A stretch of DNA of 64,000 bases from Terriglobus tenax. GTDB lineage: Bacteria; Acidobacteriota; Terriglobia; Terriglobales; Acidobacteriaceae. The position numbers were made by a program, and so were the translations under genes. Location of the stretch: positions 1,550,001-1,614,000 of the forward strand of contig NZ_JAGSYA010000004.1 in the NCBI RefSeq assembly GCF_025685395.1, written 5' to 3'. Shown piece by piece: positions 35,648 through 44,798 of the stretch. The notes beneath the pieces were generated by a model. The model was not told where the DNA came from. It did not search any database and saw only the letters and a list, made by a program, of their open reading frames with translations. How positions within the stretch are numbered: position 1 is the stretch's first letter; each line of letters starts with the position of its first letter.

Positions 35648-36230
35648 GCGTCTGCAGTTCTGCGCGTATTCCCTTCTCGAATTGTTTCACCATCCAGAGG
35701 CGGAATTGCGTGAACATGGCCCGCGCACCGGAAATCACTTCTGCGGTCTGATGCTCCGGAAGGTCACGAAGTATGCCTTGAAATACTCTCCAGCGTTCCG
35801 AGGTGTGTTCACCATATCCAATGAAATAGGCATCGCCTTTGCCCGGCTGCAAACCAAGTGTCTGCTCCACGTGGCGGGCGATGTACTGGCCGCCCAGGGT
35901 GGAGCCTTCCATTACATACATGGCGCCCAGAAAGCCGGCTTCGGACATGGGGAGATCGAGCGTGGCGCGTTGCTGGGGCACAGGCAGGTGGAAATATGCG
36001 AGATCCGCCTCAAGCAACGGCGAGCGGAGGCGCGTGAGGGTCTCCTGGCGTAAGTCCGGGGGAGCATGCCGCTCGGCCCATTCGTCCCAGGCGCGCAGTA
36101 TGCCGTAAAGCGCCGACAGCACGGACTGGTACGTTGACAGGGAAAGATCGGCCGCCATGATGGGCATAACACCCTCAATTGCACGGTGTTCTTTTTCTGT
36201 TGCGGCCCGGAGTTGCTTTAAGTCCATCAT
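35637..36230 (-). CDS. bphO: Biliverdin-producing heme oxygenase
   Basis: Opens heme to biliverdin, the chromophore of the phytochrome encoded next. 197 residues: proximal His15 in TEKEHRAIEG, distal helix MYVMEGSTLGGQYIARH (residues 104-120). The start may be ATG 36230 or 36227; AGAGAAAAG precedes both. Its 3' end overlaps the phytochrome start by 11 bp, so both are translated from one mRNA. Symbol by analogy to other BphO-BphP pairs. Confidence 0.92.
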   Translation of the reverse strand: MMDLKQLRAATEKEHRAIEGVMPIMAADLSLSTYQSVLSALYGILRAWDEWAERHAPPDLRQETLTRLRSPLLEADLAYFHLPVPQQRATLDLPMSEAGFLGAMYVMEGSTLGGQYIARHVEQTLGLQPGKGDAYFIGYGEHTSERWRVFQGILRDLPEHQTAEVISGARAMFTQFRLWMVKQFEKGIRAELQTHGR

Positions 36231-36306
36231 TCTTTTCTCTCATAGAGTGTTGTATGCCACAGAAGGTTTTTTCGATTTCGTAAACTTCATCGGATATGCT
36301 GTCCTC

Positions 36307-37698
36307 ATGGCCACTGCTGCCGGACCTTCACAACGCCAACTGAGCACACCTGACCATAGCGAAGACCAAATGACGGGGACTCCACCGTTTGAGCCATGGG
36401 GCCGCTATCCGAAATACAACGCCACGGTGGTTCCGCTGCAGTGGCAAAGTGATTTTCCGGCCATTGTTTCCCGGAACGGGGGTATGCACAACGGCGCACT
36501 GGCCGTAGGCATGGGACGCAGCTATGGCGATGTGTGCCTGCTGAAGGATGGCAACCTGATGGTGACCACCGGGATGAACCGCATCCTGGAGTGGAATCCC
36601 GAAACCGGAATTTTAAAGGCGGAAGCCGGCATGACGCTGGCGCAGATTCTGGATTTCTGCGTTCCGCATGGCTATTTTCTGCCCGTTACCCCCGGCACCA
36701 AGTACGTGACACTGGGCGGCGCCATTGCCAATGACATTCACGGCAAGAACCACCACGTAGCCGGCACCTTTGGCTGCCACGTGCCGGAGTTCGAGCTGGT
36801 GCGCTCCGATGGCACGAAGCTGATCTGCTCGCCCACGGAGAACCCGGACTGGTACGCAGCCACAATTGGCGGCATGGGACTGACCGGTGTGATGACCTGG
36901 GCCAAGCTGAAGATGAAACCCATCGTCAGCCGCAAGATCGATTACGAGGGCATCCAGTTCCACGGCGTGGACGAGTTCCTGGCGCTGACCGAGGCCAGCA
37001 AGAACGTGGAGTACACCGTCAGCTGGATTGACTGCAGCTCCACCGGCAAGAACTTTGCGCGCGGCGTCTTCATGCAGGGCGACCACACGCGCAATCCCGG
37101 CGAACTGAAGCCATCGCCCGAGCCCAAGCTGGTCTTCCCCATCGAAGCACCCAGCTTCATGCTGAACTCAGCCTCCGTGGCGGCGTTCAACACCGTCTTC
37201 TTCCACAAGCAGATGAAGAAGCGTGTGACGGCACTGCAGGACTATGAGCCGTTCTTCTACCCGCTGGACAAGGTACTGAAGTGGAACCGCATGTACGGCT
37301 CCAGCGGCCTGCTGCAGTTCCAGTACGCCATTCCGTGGGAGCACGCACGCGAAGGCACTATCGCCATCCTGAATGAGGTTGCCAAGAGCGGCCTGGCAAG
37401 CTTCCTGGCCGTGCTGAAGGCCTTTGGCGATGTACCGTCGCCGGGCATGCTCAGCTTCCCGCAACCGGGCATTACGCTGGCGCTGGACTTCCCGATCAAA
37501 CCGGGCAAAAGCTTCCCTCTGTTTGACCGCCTGGCCAGCATGACGCTGGAGTTCGGCGGCAAGCTGTATCCGGCCAAGGACGCCCGTATGACGGCTGCAC
37601 AGTACCAGACGAGCTATCCGCAGTGGCAGCAGTTCCTGAAGTACAAAGATCCTCTGCTCTCCTCCAGCTTCTGGGAGCGCGTGACACGAGAAGCATAG
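36307..37698 (+). CDS. FAD-binding oxidoreductase, DprE1-like
   Basis: Predicted to oxidise polyprenyl-phospho-ribose at C2', the first half of the epimerisation to arabinose. The FAD loop ALAVGMGRSYGD, the segment VTPGTKYVTLGGAIANDIHG and the C-terminal LSFPQPGITLALDFPIK match DprE1 and related sugar oxidases. Start at ATG 36307 gives ~463 residues; ATG 36370 (MTGTPPFEPWG) is an alternative and the frame upstream overlaps the heme oxygenase. The partner SDR follows after 13 bp. Family is firm, substrate is inferred from the pair. Confidence 0.85.
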   Translation: MATAAGPSQRQLSTPDHSEDQMTGTPPFEPWGRYPKYNATVVPLQWQSDFPAIVSRNGGMHNGALAVGMGRSYGDVCLLKDGNLMVTTGMNRILEWNPETGILKAEAGMTLAQILDFCVPHGYFLPVTPGTKYVTLGGAIANDIHGKNHHVAGTFGCHVPEFELVRSDGTKLICSPTENPDWYAATIGGMGLTGVMTWAKLKMKPIVSRKIDYEGIQFHGVDEFLALTEASKNVEYTVSWIDCSSTGKNFARGVFMQGDHTRNPGELKPSPEPKLVFPIEAPSFMLNSASVAAFNTVFFHKQMKKRVTALQDYEPFFYPLDKVLKWNRMYGSSGLLQFQYAIPWEHAREGTIAILNEVAKSGLASFLAVLKAFGDVPSPGMLSFPQPGITLALDFPIKPGKSFPLFDRLASMTLEFGGKLYPAKDARMTAAQYQTSYPQWQQFLKYKDPLLSSSFWERVTREA

Positions 37699-37711
37699 AA
37701 AAGGACACCTG

Positions 37712-38452
37712 ATGAGCGAACGAATTCTTGTACTGGGAGCAACCTCCGGGATTGCCGAAGCGACGTGCCGCGTCTGGGCACGGCAGGGCGCAAGCCTTGT
37801 ACTGGTAGGCCGCAGTGGTGAGAAGCTGGCCGCAGTGGCCGGAGACCTGAAGGCGCGCGGAGCAAAGTTTGTCGAAACCCTGGTCTGCGACCTGGATGAG
37901 ACCTCCAGGCATCCGCAACTGATTGCCGACGCGGTCAACGCACTGGGCGGGCTGGACGTGGCCTACCTGGCCCACGGCATCATGGGCGACCAGCAGCAGT
38001 CGGAAGAAAGCTTCGACGCGGCAGCGCAGGTGATCTACACCAACTTCCTGTCGCCGGTCTCACTGTGCACGCTGCTGTCAAACTACTTTGTGAAGCAGGG
38101 ACGTGGCGTGCTGGCCGTAATCTCGTCGGTTGCCGGAGAGCGCGGACGCAAGTCGAACTACGTCTACGGCAGCTCGAAGGCGGGCCTGAGCGCCTTCCTC
38201 GACGGCCTGCGCAATCGCGTGGACCGGTTGGGCGTAACGGTGCTGACCATCAAGCCCGGCCCGGTGAAAACCGCGATGACCATGGGCATGAAGGGCAGCG
38301 AGAAGTTTGCCGACGTGGACAAGGTCGCGGCCACCATCGTCGCGGCCATTCGCGCCAAGAAGGACGTGCTGTATGTGCCGGGCATCTGGGCCATCATCAT
38401 GTTCGTGATCCGGCATATCCCGGAGTCGATCTTCAAGAAGCTCAATCTGTAG
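37712..38452 (+). CDS. SDR oxidoreductase, DprE2-like
   Basis: NAD(P)H-dependent reductase, 246 residues, proposed to reduce the 2'-keto intermediate made by the preceding enzyme. Cofactor loop LGATSGIAEATCR, then ISSVAGERGRKSNYVYGSSK with catalytic Ser, Tyr and Lys, and IKPGPVKTAMTMGMKG. The C-terminus (IWAIIMFVIRHIPESIFKKL) is hydrophobic and could bind the membrane, fitting a lipid-linked sugar. AAGGACA precedes the ATG. Its last 11 bp overlap the comEC end on the opposite strand. Confidence 0.87.
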   Translation: MSERILVLGATSGIAEATCRVWARQGASLVLVGRSGEKLAAVAGDLKARGAKFVETLVCDLDETSRHPQLIADAVNALGGLDVAYLAHGIMGDQQQSEESFDAAAQVIYTNFLSPVSLCTLLSNYFVKQGRGVLAVISSVAGERGRKSNYVYGSSKAGLSAFLDGLRNRVDRLGVTVLTIKPGPVKTAMTMGMKGSEKFADVDKVAATIVAAIRAKKDVLYVPGIWAIIMFVIRHIPESIFKKLNL

Positions 38453-41147
38453 TTACGCTGCCGTCTTCACTTAGCAGAAACGTAGAAACGCCCAACAGGT
38501 CCGTACGCCAGGTACGGACCTGTTGCATTTGCAGCCGCTGCAGCACCTCCATACGCGGATGCCCGAACCGGTTGTTACGCCCCGCAGAGATGACCGCGTA
38601 ATGCGGATGGAGCGCGGCCAGCCATGCGGGCGTGGTGGAGGTGAGGCTGCCGTGATGGCCTACCTTCAGCAGTGTGACGGGATGCAGCGGCTCCGAGGCG
38701 AGCATGGTGGCCTCACTCTGCTGCTCGGCATCCCCTTCCAGCAGGACGGACGATTGTCCGTAGTCAATCTCCATCACCAGCGAGTCGTTGTTCACGGGCG
38801 CGAAGCCGTTGGGCACATTCTGCTGCGGAGCGAGGATGCGGAGATTCACGCGGCTCCACGCAAACAAACATGGGGCACGCAGGCGCCGCACAACGATGCC
38901 CTGTTGACGCACCTGATCGAGAAGTGCGCGGAAGGCCGAAGATCCGGCGTCGACGCTTATCCACAACTCCTGCGGATGGAAGTTGCGCAGAACCGCAGCC
39001 ATGCCGCCCATGTGATCGCTGTGCGCGTGTGTCAGCACAACGATGTTGAGACGGCGGATGCCGCGCGACCACAGGTAGGGCGAGATGACATCCTCACCCA
39101 CATCCCACTTGCTGGCGGCAGCAGTCTGCGCAGAGCCGACCGGGCCACCGGCATCGATGAGCATGGTCTGCCCTTCGGGAGAGGTAACGAAGATCGAGTC
39201 GCCCTGGCCAACGTCAATGGCAGTAACCTCAAGCTGGCCCGGGTGGATGTGCCGCGCGTACGGATACGTAACAGCCAGCATGGCCAGGGGAAGCAGAGCG
39301 ACAACCGTCCATACCCAGCGGTCGCGTGTGCGAACCAACCACAGGCATGCAGCCCACACCAGCATGGCGAAGACGATGGCGAGCACAGGAGGCGGGGGAA
39401 TGCGCAGATCCGCCGCCGGTGCGTAACTTGCCCGTTGTGCAAGGGAGGTCATGGCGTGGAGCAGCAACGCTGTTGCGGCGGCGGGCAGCATGGCCAGCCA
39501 GGGCCAGAGCAGCGAGACGACAAAGGTAACAATCGCCACCGGCATCAGCACGCCAAGCAGCGGAACGCACAGAAGGTTCAGCGGGACTGACAGCAGCGTG
39601 AGCCGATGAAAGTAGATGGCCATCGGCAGGGCCATAACCAGTTCCGCAATCAGGCTGACGAAAGCAAGTTCTACAACGTGCAGCACAACGCGGACGCACC
39701 AGGCGGGCAGACTGCGCGCCCATCGGCCTATGGAGCGACCAAAGATCCATCCAAGCGGCCGGCCGTACATGCGCAGCAGCACACGGAACTGCGCCAGGTG
39801 CGGCGGGAAGCCGGTGTCCAGTTGCACGAACCGCAAGCGCGAGGCCGCACGCAGATAGGGCTGCACGGTGCGGTTCAGCAGCGGCGCGGCAATGCCTCCG
39901 ATGGCAACGATGACCAGCAGGGACATCTGCAGGCTGGCTTCAAACAGCAGATGCGGTGCGCTGGCCATGACGACAATGGCCGCAACCCCAAGCGCATTGA
40001 GCGTGCTGTGATTGCGCGCCAGCCAGCGTGTGAGCAGGAAGACCCCGGTCATCAGCAAGGCGCGCTGCACTGGTGGTTGAAAGCCGGTGAGCAAGGCATA
40101 GAGTGTGGCCAGCGCAAGGGTGAGCAGAACGCGCAGACCTTCCGGCAGGCGGCGCGGCAGCAGCATGTAGACCATGGCGGCAAGCAGCCCCAGATGCATG
40201 CCCGCGACCACGAAAACGTGGAAGGTGCCGGTCCGTTCAAAGCCAAGGCGCAGCCCGTGATCCAGCAGGGTGCGGTCGCCGAAGAGCATGGCGCTGAGCA
40301 TGCCCGCATCGTCGCGTGTCAGCCGCAGGGCCGCAGGCAGCATGCGGTTCGCGCGTGAGTCCACAACACACTGCAAACGGCCTGCGGCCCACGTAGACCA
40401 CGCATGAACTCGACAGGAAAAACGGCCTTTCCCTGGAGACGGATGCAGTACGGCAGCATCGACGCGCGCCGTCGCGGCAATGCCCTGCTGCTCCAGGTAA
40501 TCCGCGAACTGCCAGACACCCGCATCGAGATATCGTTCGGGCTCGCGCATCTGCACCGCGAGCGTGAGCGCATCCCCGCAGCGCAATGACGGAAGAACGG
40601 AGGCATCGCGCCCGCGCACATACAGCCGGATGCCGCCCTCTACGGGCATCATGCGCGACAGGTCTGGTGTGACCTCTTCCACGTGATCGAGCGCGAGGTC
40701 AATGGCGACGAGGTTTTGCTGTGGCGTGGCGTCATCGGCCAGTGTCTCGGGGTCGATCGTCGCTGGCTCGTAGGCCTCTGCCGTGAGCGGCTGCACGCGC
40801 ACAATACTGCCGCTGATCTGGCGTCGAAGATGATCTGCGCCGTGCACGACTGCCTGCTGCCGTAACGGCAAAGGCTCCAGTTCCATGCAGAGCATGCCGG
40901 CGATAAACCACAGCAGCAATGAGGGTAAAAGCGCACACCGTAATGCGCGGCGCAGCGCGGCAAGGGTAAGCACCACGCACACCACCAGCAGCCACACAAG
41001 GCATCCGACCGGAACCCAGTTCCACCTTGCCAGCGCGATGCCCGCGGCGAAGCATGCCGCCGCGGCGAACATGGGCATGCGCGCAAGGCGCAGAGGCTCC
41101 ATGGCCCAGCGCGGCCACAGAATTTCGAGAATGGAGGCGGGCCGCAT
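38442..41147 (-). CDS. comEC: ComEC/Rec2 family DNA-uptake channel protein
   Basis: Inner-membrane protein for transport of single-stranded DNA in natural competence, 901 residues. N-terminal helices and a DUF4131-type soluble domain (~residues 25-230), a Competence domain with helices around GTFHVFVVAGMHLGLLAAMV, and a C-terminal metallo-beta-lactamase domain (~residue 650 on) with intact VVLTHAHSDHMGG and KVGHHGS. No other com gene is here. Last gene of the nadC cluster; 21 bp after rlmD. Confidence 0.93.
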   Translation of the reverse strand: MRPASILEILWPRWAMEPLRLARMPMFAAAACFAAGIALARWNWVPVGCLVWLLVVCVVLTLAALRRALRCALLPSLLLWFIAGMLCMELEPLPLRQQAVVHGADHLRRQISGSIVRVQPLTAEAYEPATIDPETLADDATPQQNLVAIDLALDHVEEVTPDLSRMMPVEGGIRLYVRGRDASVLPSLRCGDALTLAVQMREPERYLDAGVWQFADYLEQQGIAATARVDAAVLHPSPGKGRFSCRVHAWSTWAAGRLQCVVDSRANRMLPAALRLTRDDAGMLSAMLFGDRTLLDHGLRLGFERTGTFHVFVVAGMHLGLLAAMVYMLLPRRLPEGLRVLLTLALATLYALLTGFQPPVQRALLMTGVFLLTRWLARNHSTLNALGVAAIVVMASAPHLLFEASLQMSLLVIVAIGGIAAPLLNRTVQPYLRAASRLRFVQLDTGFPPHLAQFRVLLRMYGRPLGWIFGRSIGRWARSLPAWCVRVVLHVVELAFVSLIAELVMALPMAIYFHRLTLLSVPLNLLCVPLLGVLMPVAIVTFVVSLLWPWLAMLPAAATALLLHAMTSLAQRASYAPAADLRIPPPPVLAIVFAMLVWAACLWLVRTRDRWVWTVVALLPLAMLAVTYPYARHIHPGQLEVTAIDVGQGDSIFVTSPEGQTMLIDAGGPVGSAQTAAASKWDVGEDVISPYLWSRGIRRLNIVVLTHAHSDHMGGMAAVLRNFHPQELWISVDAGSSAFRALLDQVRQQGIVVRRLRAPCLFAWSRVNLRILAPQQNVPNGFAPVNNDSLVMEIDYGQSSVLLEGDAEQQSEATMLASEPLHPVTLLKVGHHGSLTSTTPAWLAALHPHYAVISAGRNNRFGHPRMEVLQRLQMQQVRTWRTDLLGVSTFLLSEDGSVTTD

Positions 41148-41168
41148 GCACAGGCCACGATGGCGCGG

Positions 41169-42455
41169 CTATCGCGTGAAGACGGCTACGGTTTCGAGAT
41201 GGAAGGTTTGAGGAAACATGTCCACGAGATGAAGCTCAGCCAGCGTGTAGCCGGATTGTAGCAGTCCGGCCGCATCGCGCGAGAAGGTCGCGGGATCGCA
41301 CGAGACAGAGACAATCCGCGGGACGCTGATCGCGATGAGCCGTTCGACGACCTCCGTTCCGAGGCCGGCGCGTGGGGGATCGACAACGATGAGGTCTGGT
41401 GCTTCCAGTTTGCCGCGCTTGAGGAACTCCGCCGTGGTGGCGCGCATCGCGCGATGCGGCGGCGTGGTGAGCGCGGCGAGCTCGCGGAAGCTGGCCTCGC
41501 CGATCTCCACCGCGGTGACCTGCGCGAAGTTCTTCATCAAGGCGGCAGTGAAGAGGCCCGCACCGGCGTAGAGATCCCATGCGCGCTCGCCACTGTGGTT
41601 CGCGGTGACGATCCGCACCATGGTGTCGATGAGGAAACGGTTCACCTGGAAGAAGCCGCCAGCCTGCACGCGATAGGTTTGCCCGGAGGCGAGATACGGC
41701 AGCGAGGCTTCTCCCCAGTGCGCCGCCACGTGGCCTTCCACGGACTCATCCGGCTGGCCGCGATGCCCACGCTGACGCGGGTCAGCCTGCACGACGCTTG
41801 CCCCGGCAAGCTGCGGAATACGCTGCTGCAACATTTCGCAAAGCCGCGTCAGTCTTTTCTGCGAGAGATGCTTCTCCGCAAGTACAGTGAGTTGCAACTT
41901 GCTTTCATGGGCATCAGTGAAGAACTCCACCTCGGCCACGCCTTCCAGCGGAAGCTCCGTCAATGCCTGCACCGCCTGCCACAACAACGGCGCGGCGATG
42001 GGGCACTCTTCGACAGGTAGAAAGGCATGCGAGGCGCGGCGGTTGTAGCCGATGCGATTCGCTTCAACACGCAGGCGGATGCGGTTGCGATATCCCCATG
42101 GCTCCGCCGCATGCACCTGGATGGTGGGCAGATCGCGAACACCCGCGCGCTGCATGGTCTCCTCCAGGATGCCGCGTTTCATGGCAAGCTGCGCATCATA
42201 CGTCGCGTGCTGATACTGGCATCCGCCACAAAAGGTAAAGTGTTTGCAACGCGCTTCGATGCGATCCTGCGAGGGCTCAGGAACAGAGAGCAGCGCAGCC
42301 TCCGCAAAGCCCTTCTTCGAGGCGCGGACGTGGGCCTCCACCACTTCCCCGGGAAGCACGAAGGGCACAAAGACAGCTTTGCCTGCCTGCTCGCCTTCGG
42401 TCATGCGGGCCAGGCCGTTGCCGCCGTAGATCGCTTTGTCGATGCGGAGCTTCAT
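41169..42455 (-). CDS. rlmD: 23S rRNA (uracil-C5)-methyltransferase, RlmD/RumA-like
   Basis: SAM-dependent methylation of uracil C5. An N-terminal TRAM-like domain (KAIYGGNGLARM ... VFVPFVLPGEVVEAHV), then the 4Fe-4S motif CKHFTFCGGCQYQH, then the catalytic domain: DLYAGAGLFTAALM, VVDPPRAGLG and nucleophile region VSVSCDPATFSRD. 428 residues. Starts within the stop of the unknown gene (ATGA). The assignment to U1939 is by family; other uracil targets are possible. Confidence 0.9.
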   Translation of the reverse strand: MKLRIDKAIYGGNGLARMTEGEQAGKAVFVPFVLPGEVVEAHVRASKKGFAEAALLSVPEPSQDRIEARCKHFTFCGGCQYQHATYDAQLAMKRGILEETMQRAGVRDLPTIQVHAAEPWGYRNRIRLRVEANRIGYNRRASHAFLPVEECPIAAPLLWQAVQALTELPLEGVAEVEFFTDAHESKLQLTVLAEKHLSQKRLTRLCEMLQQRIPQLAGASVVQADPRQRGHRGQPDESVEGHVAAHWGEASLPYLASGQTYRVQAGGFFQVNRFLIDTMVRIVTANHSGERAWDLYAGAGLFTAALMKNFAQVTAVEIGEASFRELAALTTPPHRAMRATTAEFLKRGKLEAPDLIVVDPPRAGLGTEVVERLIAISVPRIVSVSCDPATFSRDAAGLLQSGYTLAELHLVDMFPQTFHLETVAVFTR

Positions 42456-43168
42456 AGGTCGTGGGTCATGTAGAAGAGCGAGAGGCGTGGAATATTGCGG
42501 GCTTCCAGCATGCGCTTTTGCAGGAACTGCTGCTCCACCTGGCGAATCTGCATGGACTGCATACGGCTGCGGTAGGGTGCAAGCTCGCGCGCGGCCTGTT
42601 CGCGCAGAGCGGTCATCTCAGCCTCGGGCGCGGCGGTCATCAGTCCGGCGAAGAGCTTCTCTTCGAGCACGGTCAACGTGCGATCCAGACCTTCCATGTC
42701 GGCCTTCTGTTCCACTCGCAACTCTGCCGCCAACGTTCGCAGACGGGTTGCGACCTCCACCGAGACGGCATCGGCAGGTGCGGTGAGTTTCGCCTGTTCA
42801 AGAATCGCTGCGTTCGATTCAAGATAGCGCGCCACCGCTTCGCCTTCGAAGCCCGAATCCTGCTCTTCCTTCAGCTGCGGAGCGGCGCCGATGGCAGCTT
42901 CTTTCATCTGCTCGGTAACTTCCATGATCGATTGCGCGCACCAGGCCAGGCCGTTGACCTTGCGTACACCGCGTGGAGACTTCCGCTGGCGCTCGTCGTA
43001 CTTGTCGAAGGCATCGTCGATCCCGCGTAACACGGCTTCCAGGGGAATTCCGGCCTCGCGCCAGCTTTCAATCAGCGCCCAGTCCAGCGTCGACAGCATC
43101 AGAAGCGATCCTCGCCGCTGCTGAAAACGCTGCTCAATCTCAGTGAAGTAATTAAAGTAATTCAGCAC
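42452..43168 (-). CDS. Conserved helical protein of unknown function
   Basis: 238 residues, almost entirely predicted alpha-helical, rich in Glu, Ala, Gln and Arg (LREQAARELAPYRSRMQSMQ; QIRQVEQQFLQKRML), no signal peptide or membrane segment. The first ~70 residues (EIEQRFQQRRGSLLMLSTLD, EAVLRGIDDAFDKYDERQR) are the most structured. No family recognised. It lies 2 bp after coaX and overlaps rlmD by 4 bp, so it is translated with them; the context suggests a housekeeping cytoplasmic role. Confidence 0.75.
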   Translation of the reverse strand: MLNYFNYFTEIEQRFQQRRGSLLMLSTLDWALIESWREAGIPLEAVLRGIDDAFDKYDERQRKSPRGVRKVNGLAWCAQSIMEVTEQMKEAAIGAAPQLKEEQDSGFEGEAVARYLESNAAILEQAKLTAPADAVSVEVATRLRTLAAELRVEQKADMEGLDRTLTVLEEKLFAGLMTAAPEAEMTALREQAARELAPYRSRMQSMQIRQVEQQFLQKRMLEARNIPRLSLFYMTHDL

Positions 43169-43170
43169 AG

Positions 43171-43998
43171 CTACGCCTGCGGCTTCACAATCTCGCCCTG
43201 GCGGCGGCGGCGCTCCTGGTTGCGGTCATAGATGATGCGCAGGCCTTCGAGCGTCAGCATCTCATCGACGGTATGCAGGTAGCGCGATCCTCCGGAGATC
43301 AGCTTGCCCAGGCCACCAGTGACGACGGTCTTCACCTCGCCGCCAAGTTCCGCGATCATGCGCTCCAGGATGCCATCGACCAGGCCGATGTAGCCGTAGT
43401 AGAGGCCGATCTGGATGTTGTCCGTCGTGTTTGTGCCGATGATCTTCGCCGGCTTGCGAATCTCCACACGCGACAGGCGCGCGGCCAGGTTGAACAGTGC
43501 ATCGGCACTGATCCCCAGGCCCGGAGCGATAGCGCCGCCGAGGAACTCGCCCTTGGCGGAGATGACGTCGAAGGTGGTGGCCGTACCCATGTCCACCACG
43601 ATGCAGGGGCCACCGTAGCGCTCAAACGCGGAGACACAGTTGACGATACGGTCCGCGCCAACCTCTGTGGGATGGTCGACCAGCACGGCAAGGCCGGTGC
43701 GGATGCCGGGCTCCACAAAGAGCGGACGCAGCTTGAAAAGCGTCTCGCAGACCTTGCGCAACACCTGGTCCACGGGAGGGACAACGGAGGAGATAGCAAT
43801 GCCGGTCACATCCTCCACCTTCAATCCGCGCAGGGCGAACAGGGCGCGCAACAGCACGCTCATCTCGTCCGTCGTGCGGTGATGGATGGTGGTAATGCGC
43901 CAGTCGGCGATGAGTTGTGAGGGCTGGTCAGCAGCCGCCGGGCGGTCATACACACCCAGCACAATGTTGGTGTTACCTACATCGAGTGCCAGTAGCAT
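43171..43998 (-). CDS. coaX: Type III pantothenate kinase
   Basis: First step of coenzyme A synthesis, phosphorylating pantothenate. 275 residues with the ASKHA-fold motifs MLLALDVGNTNIVLGVYD (P-loop-like), VVDMGTATTFDVIS, GGAIAPGLGISADALF and VVTGGLGKLI. The CoaX type is resistant to feedback by CoA. The C-terminus is basic (RNQERRRRQGE). It follows birA after 26 bp. Confidence 0.96.
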   Translation of the reverse strand: MLLALDVGNTNIVLGVYDRPAAADQPSQLIADWRITTIHHRTTDEMSVLLRALFALRGLKVEDVTGIAISSVVPPVDQVLRKVCETLFKLRPLFVEPGIRTGLAVLVDHPTEVGADRIVNCVSAFERYGGPCIVVDMGTATTFDVISAKGEFLGGAIAPGLGISADALFNLAARLSRVEIRKPAKIIGTNTTDNIQIGLYYGYIGLVDGILERMIAELGGEVKTVVTGGLGKLISGGSRYLHTVDEMLTLEGLRIIYDRNQERRRRQGEIVKPQA

Positions 43999-44024
43999 TG
44001 CGCTCTCTCAGCCTCTTTTCCTTC

Positions 44025-44798
44025 TTATAGTTCGCTGGGTCGTACGCCGCCGGAGCGGACCGTGCGCACGCCATGCGCTGTCTCAACCTGGAGAAAACCC
44101 TGCGGATTCAGACCGCACGTCACCCCAGTATAGCCCTCTTCCTCGGCCACGCTGACCGGCTTTCCCTGCACCCAGGTGGATGCCCCGGTGAAGCGTGCCA
44201 GCACATCGTCGCCGCTGTTTAGCGCAGCCAGTTCCTGCTCGAGCGCGGTCAACAGGTTGAGCAGTACATGCTCCCGCAGCTGCAGATGACCCGAGGCCAG
44301 CCGCAGCGAAGTGGCTGTTTCCGAAAGAGGTTCCGGAAAATTTTCGTGATTCAGGTTCAGACCGATTCCAATGACGGCATGGCGCATGGCGTTGCCGGCG
44401 AAGGCCGACTCCACCAGAATGCCCGCGCACTTTTTCCCGCCGATCAACACATCGTTGGGCCAACGAATATCGGCTTCCAGCTTTGCCGCCTGCGCGACCG
44501 CCGTTTTCACCGCCATGCCTGCAATCAGAGAAAGCCAAAGCGAGCGGTCTGCCGGCAGCTGAGGCCGCACCAGGATGCTGACATAGATGCCGTCTTCCGG
44601 ACGCGAGTGCCATTGGTGGCCGCCGCGTCCGCGGCCGGCGGTCTGCTCGCCCGCAAGGTACACGCTGCCATGCGGAGCGCCTTCGTGCGCCTGCGCCAAC
44701 GCATGGGTGTTCGTCGAATCGATCGTCGCGAAGTAATCCAGCTTGTCGTCGAAGATCGATCCGCGAAGCGCCGTCTCCAGCGCGGCCAGGTCGTACAT
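44025..44798 (-). CDS. birA: Biotin--[acetyl-CoA carboxylase] ligase
   Basis: Makes biotinyl-5'-AMP and transfers biotin to the carboxyl carrier protein. 257 residues: TIDSTNTHA, the nucleotide loop AGRGRGGHQWHS, WPNDVLIGGKKCAGILVE and IGIGLNLNH are present, with a small C-terminal domain. There is no N-terminal DNA-binding domain, so it is an enzyme only, not a BirA-type repressor. The start overlaps the nadC stop by one base. Confidence 0.95.
   Translation of the reverse strand: MYDLAALETALRGSIFDDKLDYFATIDSTNTHALAQAHEGAPHGSVYLAGEQTAGRGRGGHQWHSRPEDGIYVSILVRPQLPADRSLWLSLIAGMAVKTAVAQAAKLEADIRWPNDVLIGGKKCAGILVESAFAGNAMRHAVIGIGLNLNHENFPEPLSETATSLRLASGHLQLREHVLLNLLTALEQELAALNSGDDVLARFTGASTWVQGKPVSVAEEEGYTGVTCGLNPQGFLQVETAHGVRTVRSGGVRPSEL

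Noticed and set aside
36157-36306. 50-codon upstream extension of the DprE1-like gene
   Set aside because: It overlaps the heme oxygenase start on the other strand and has no family resemblance.
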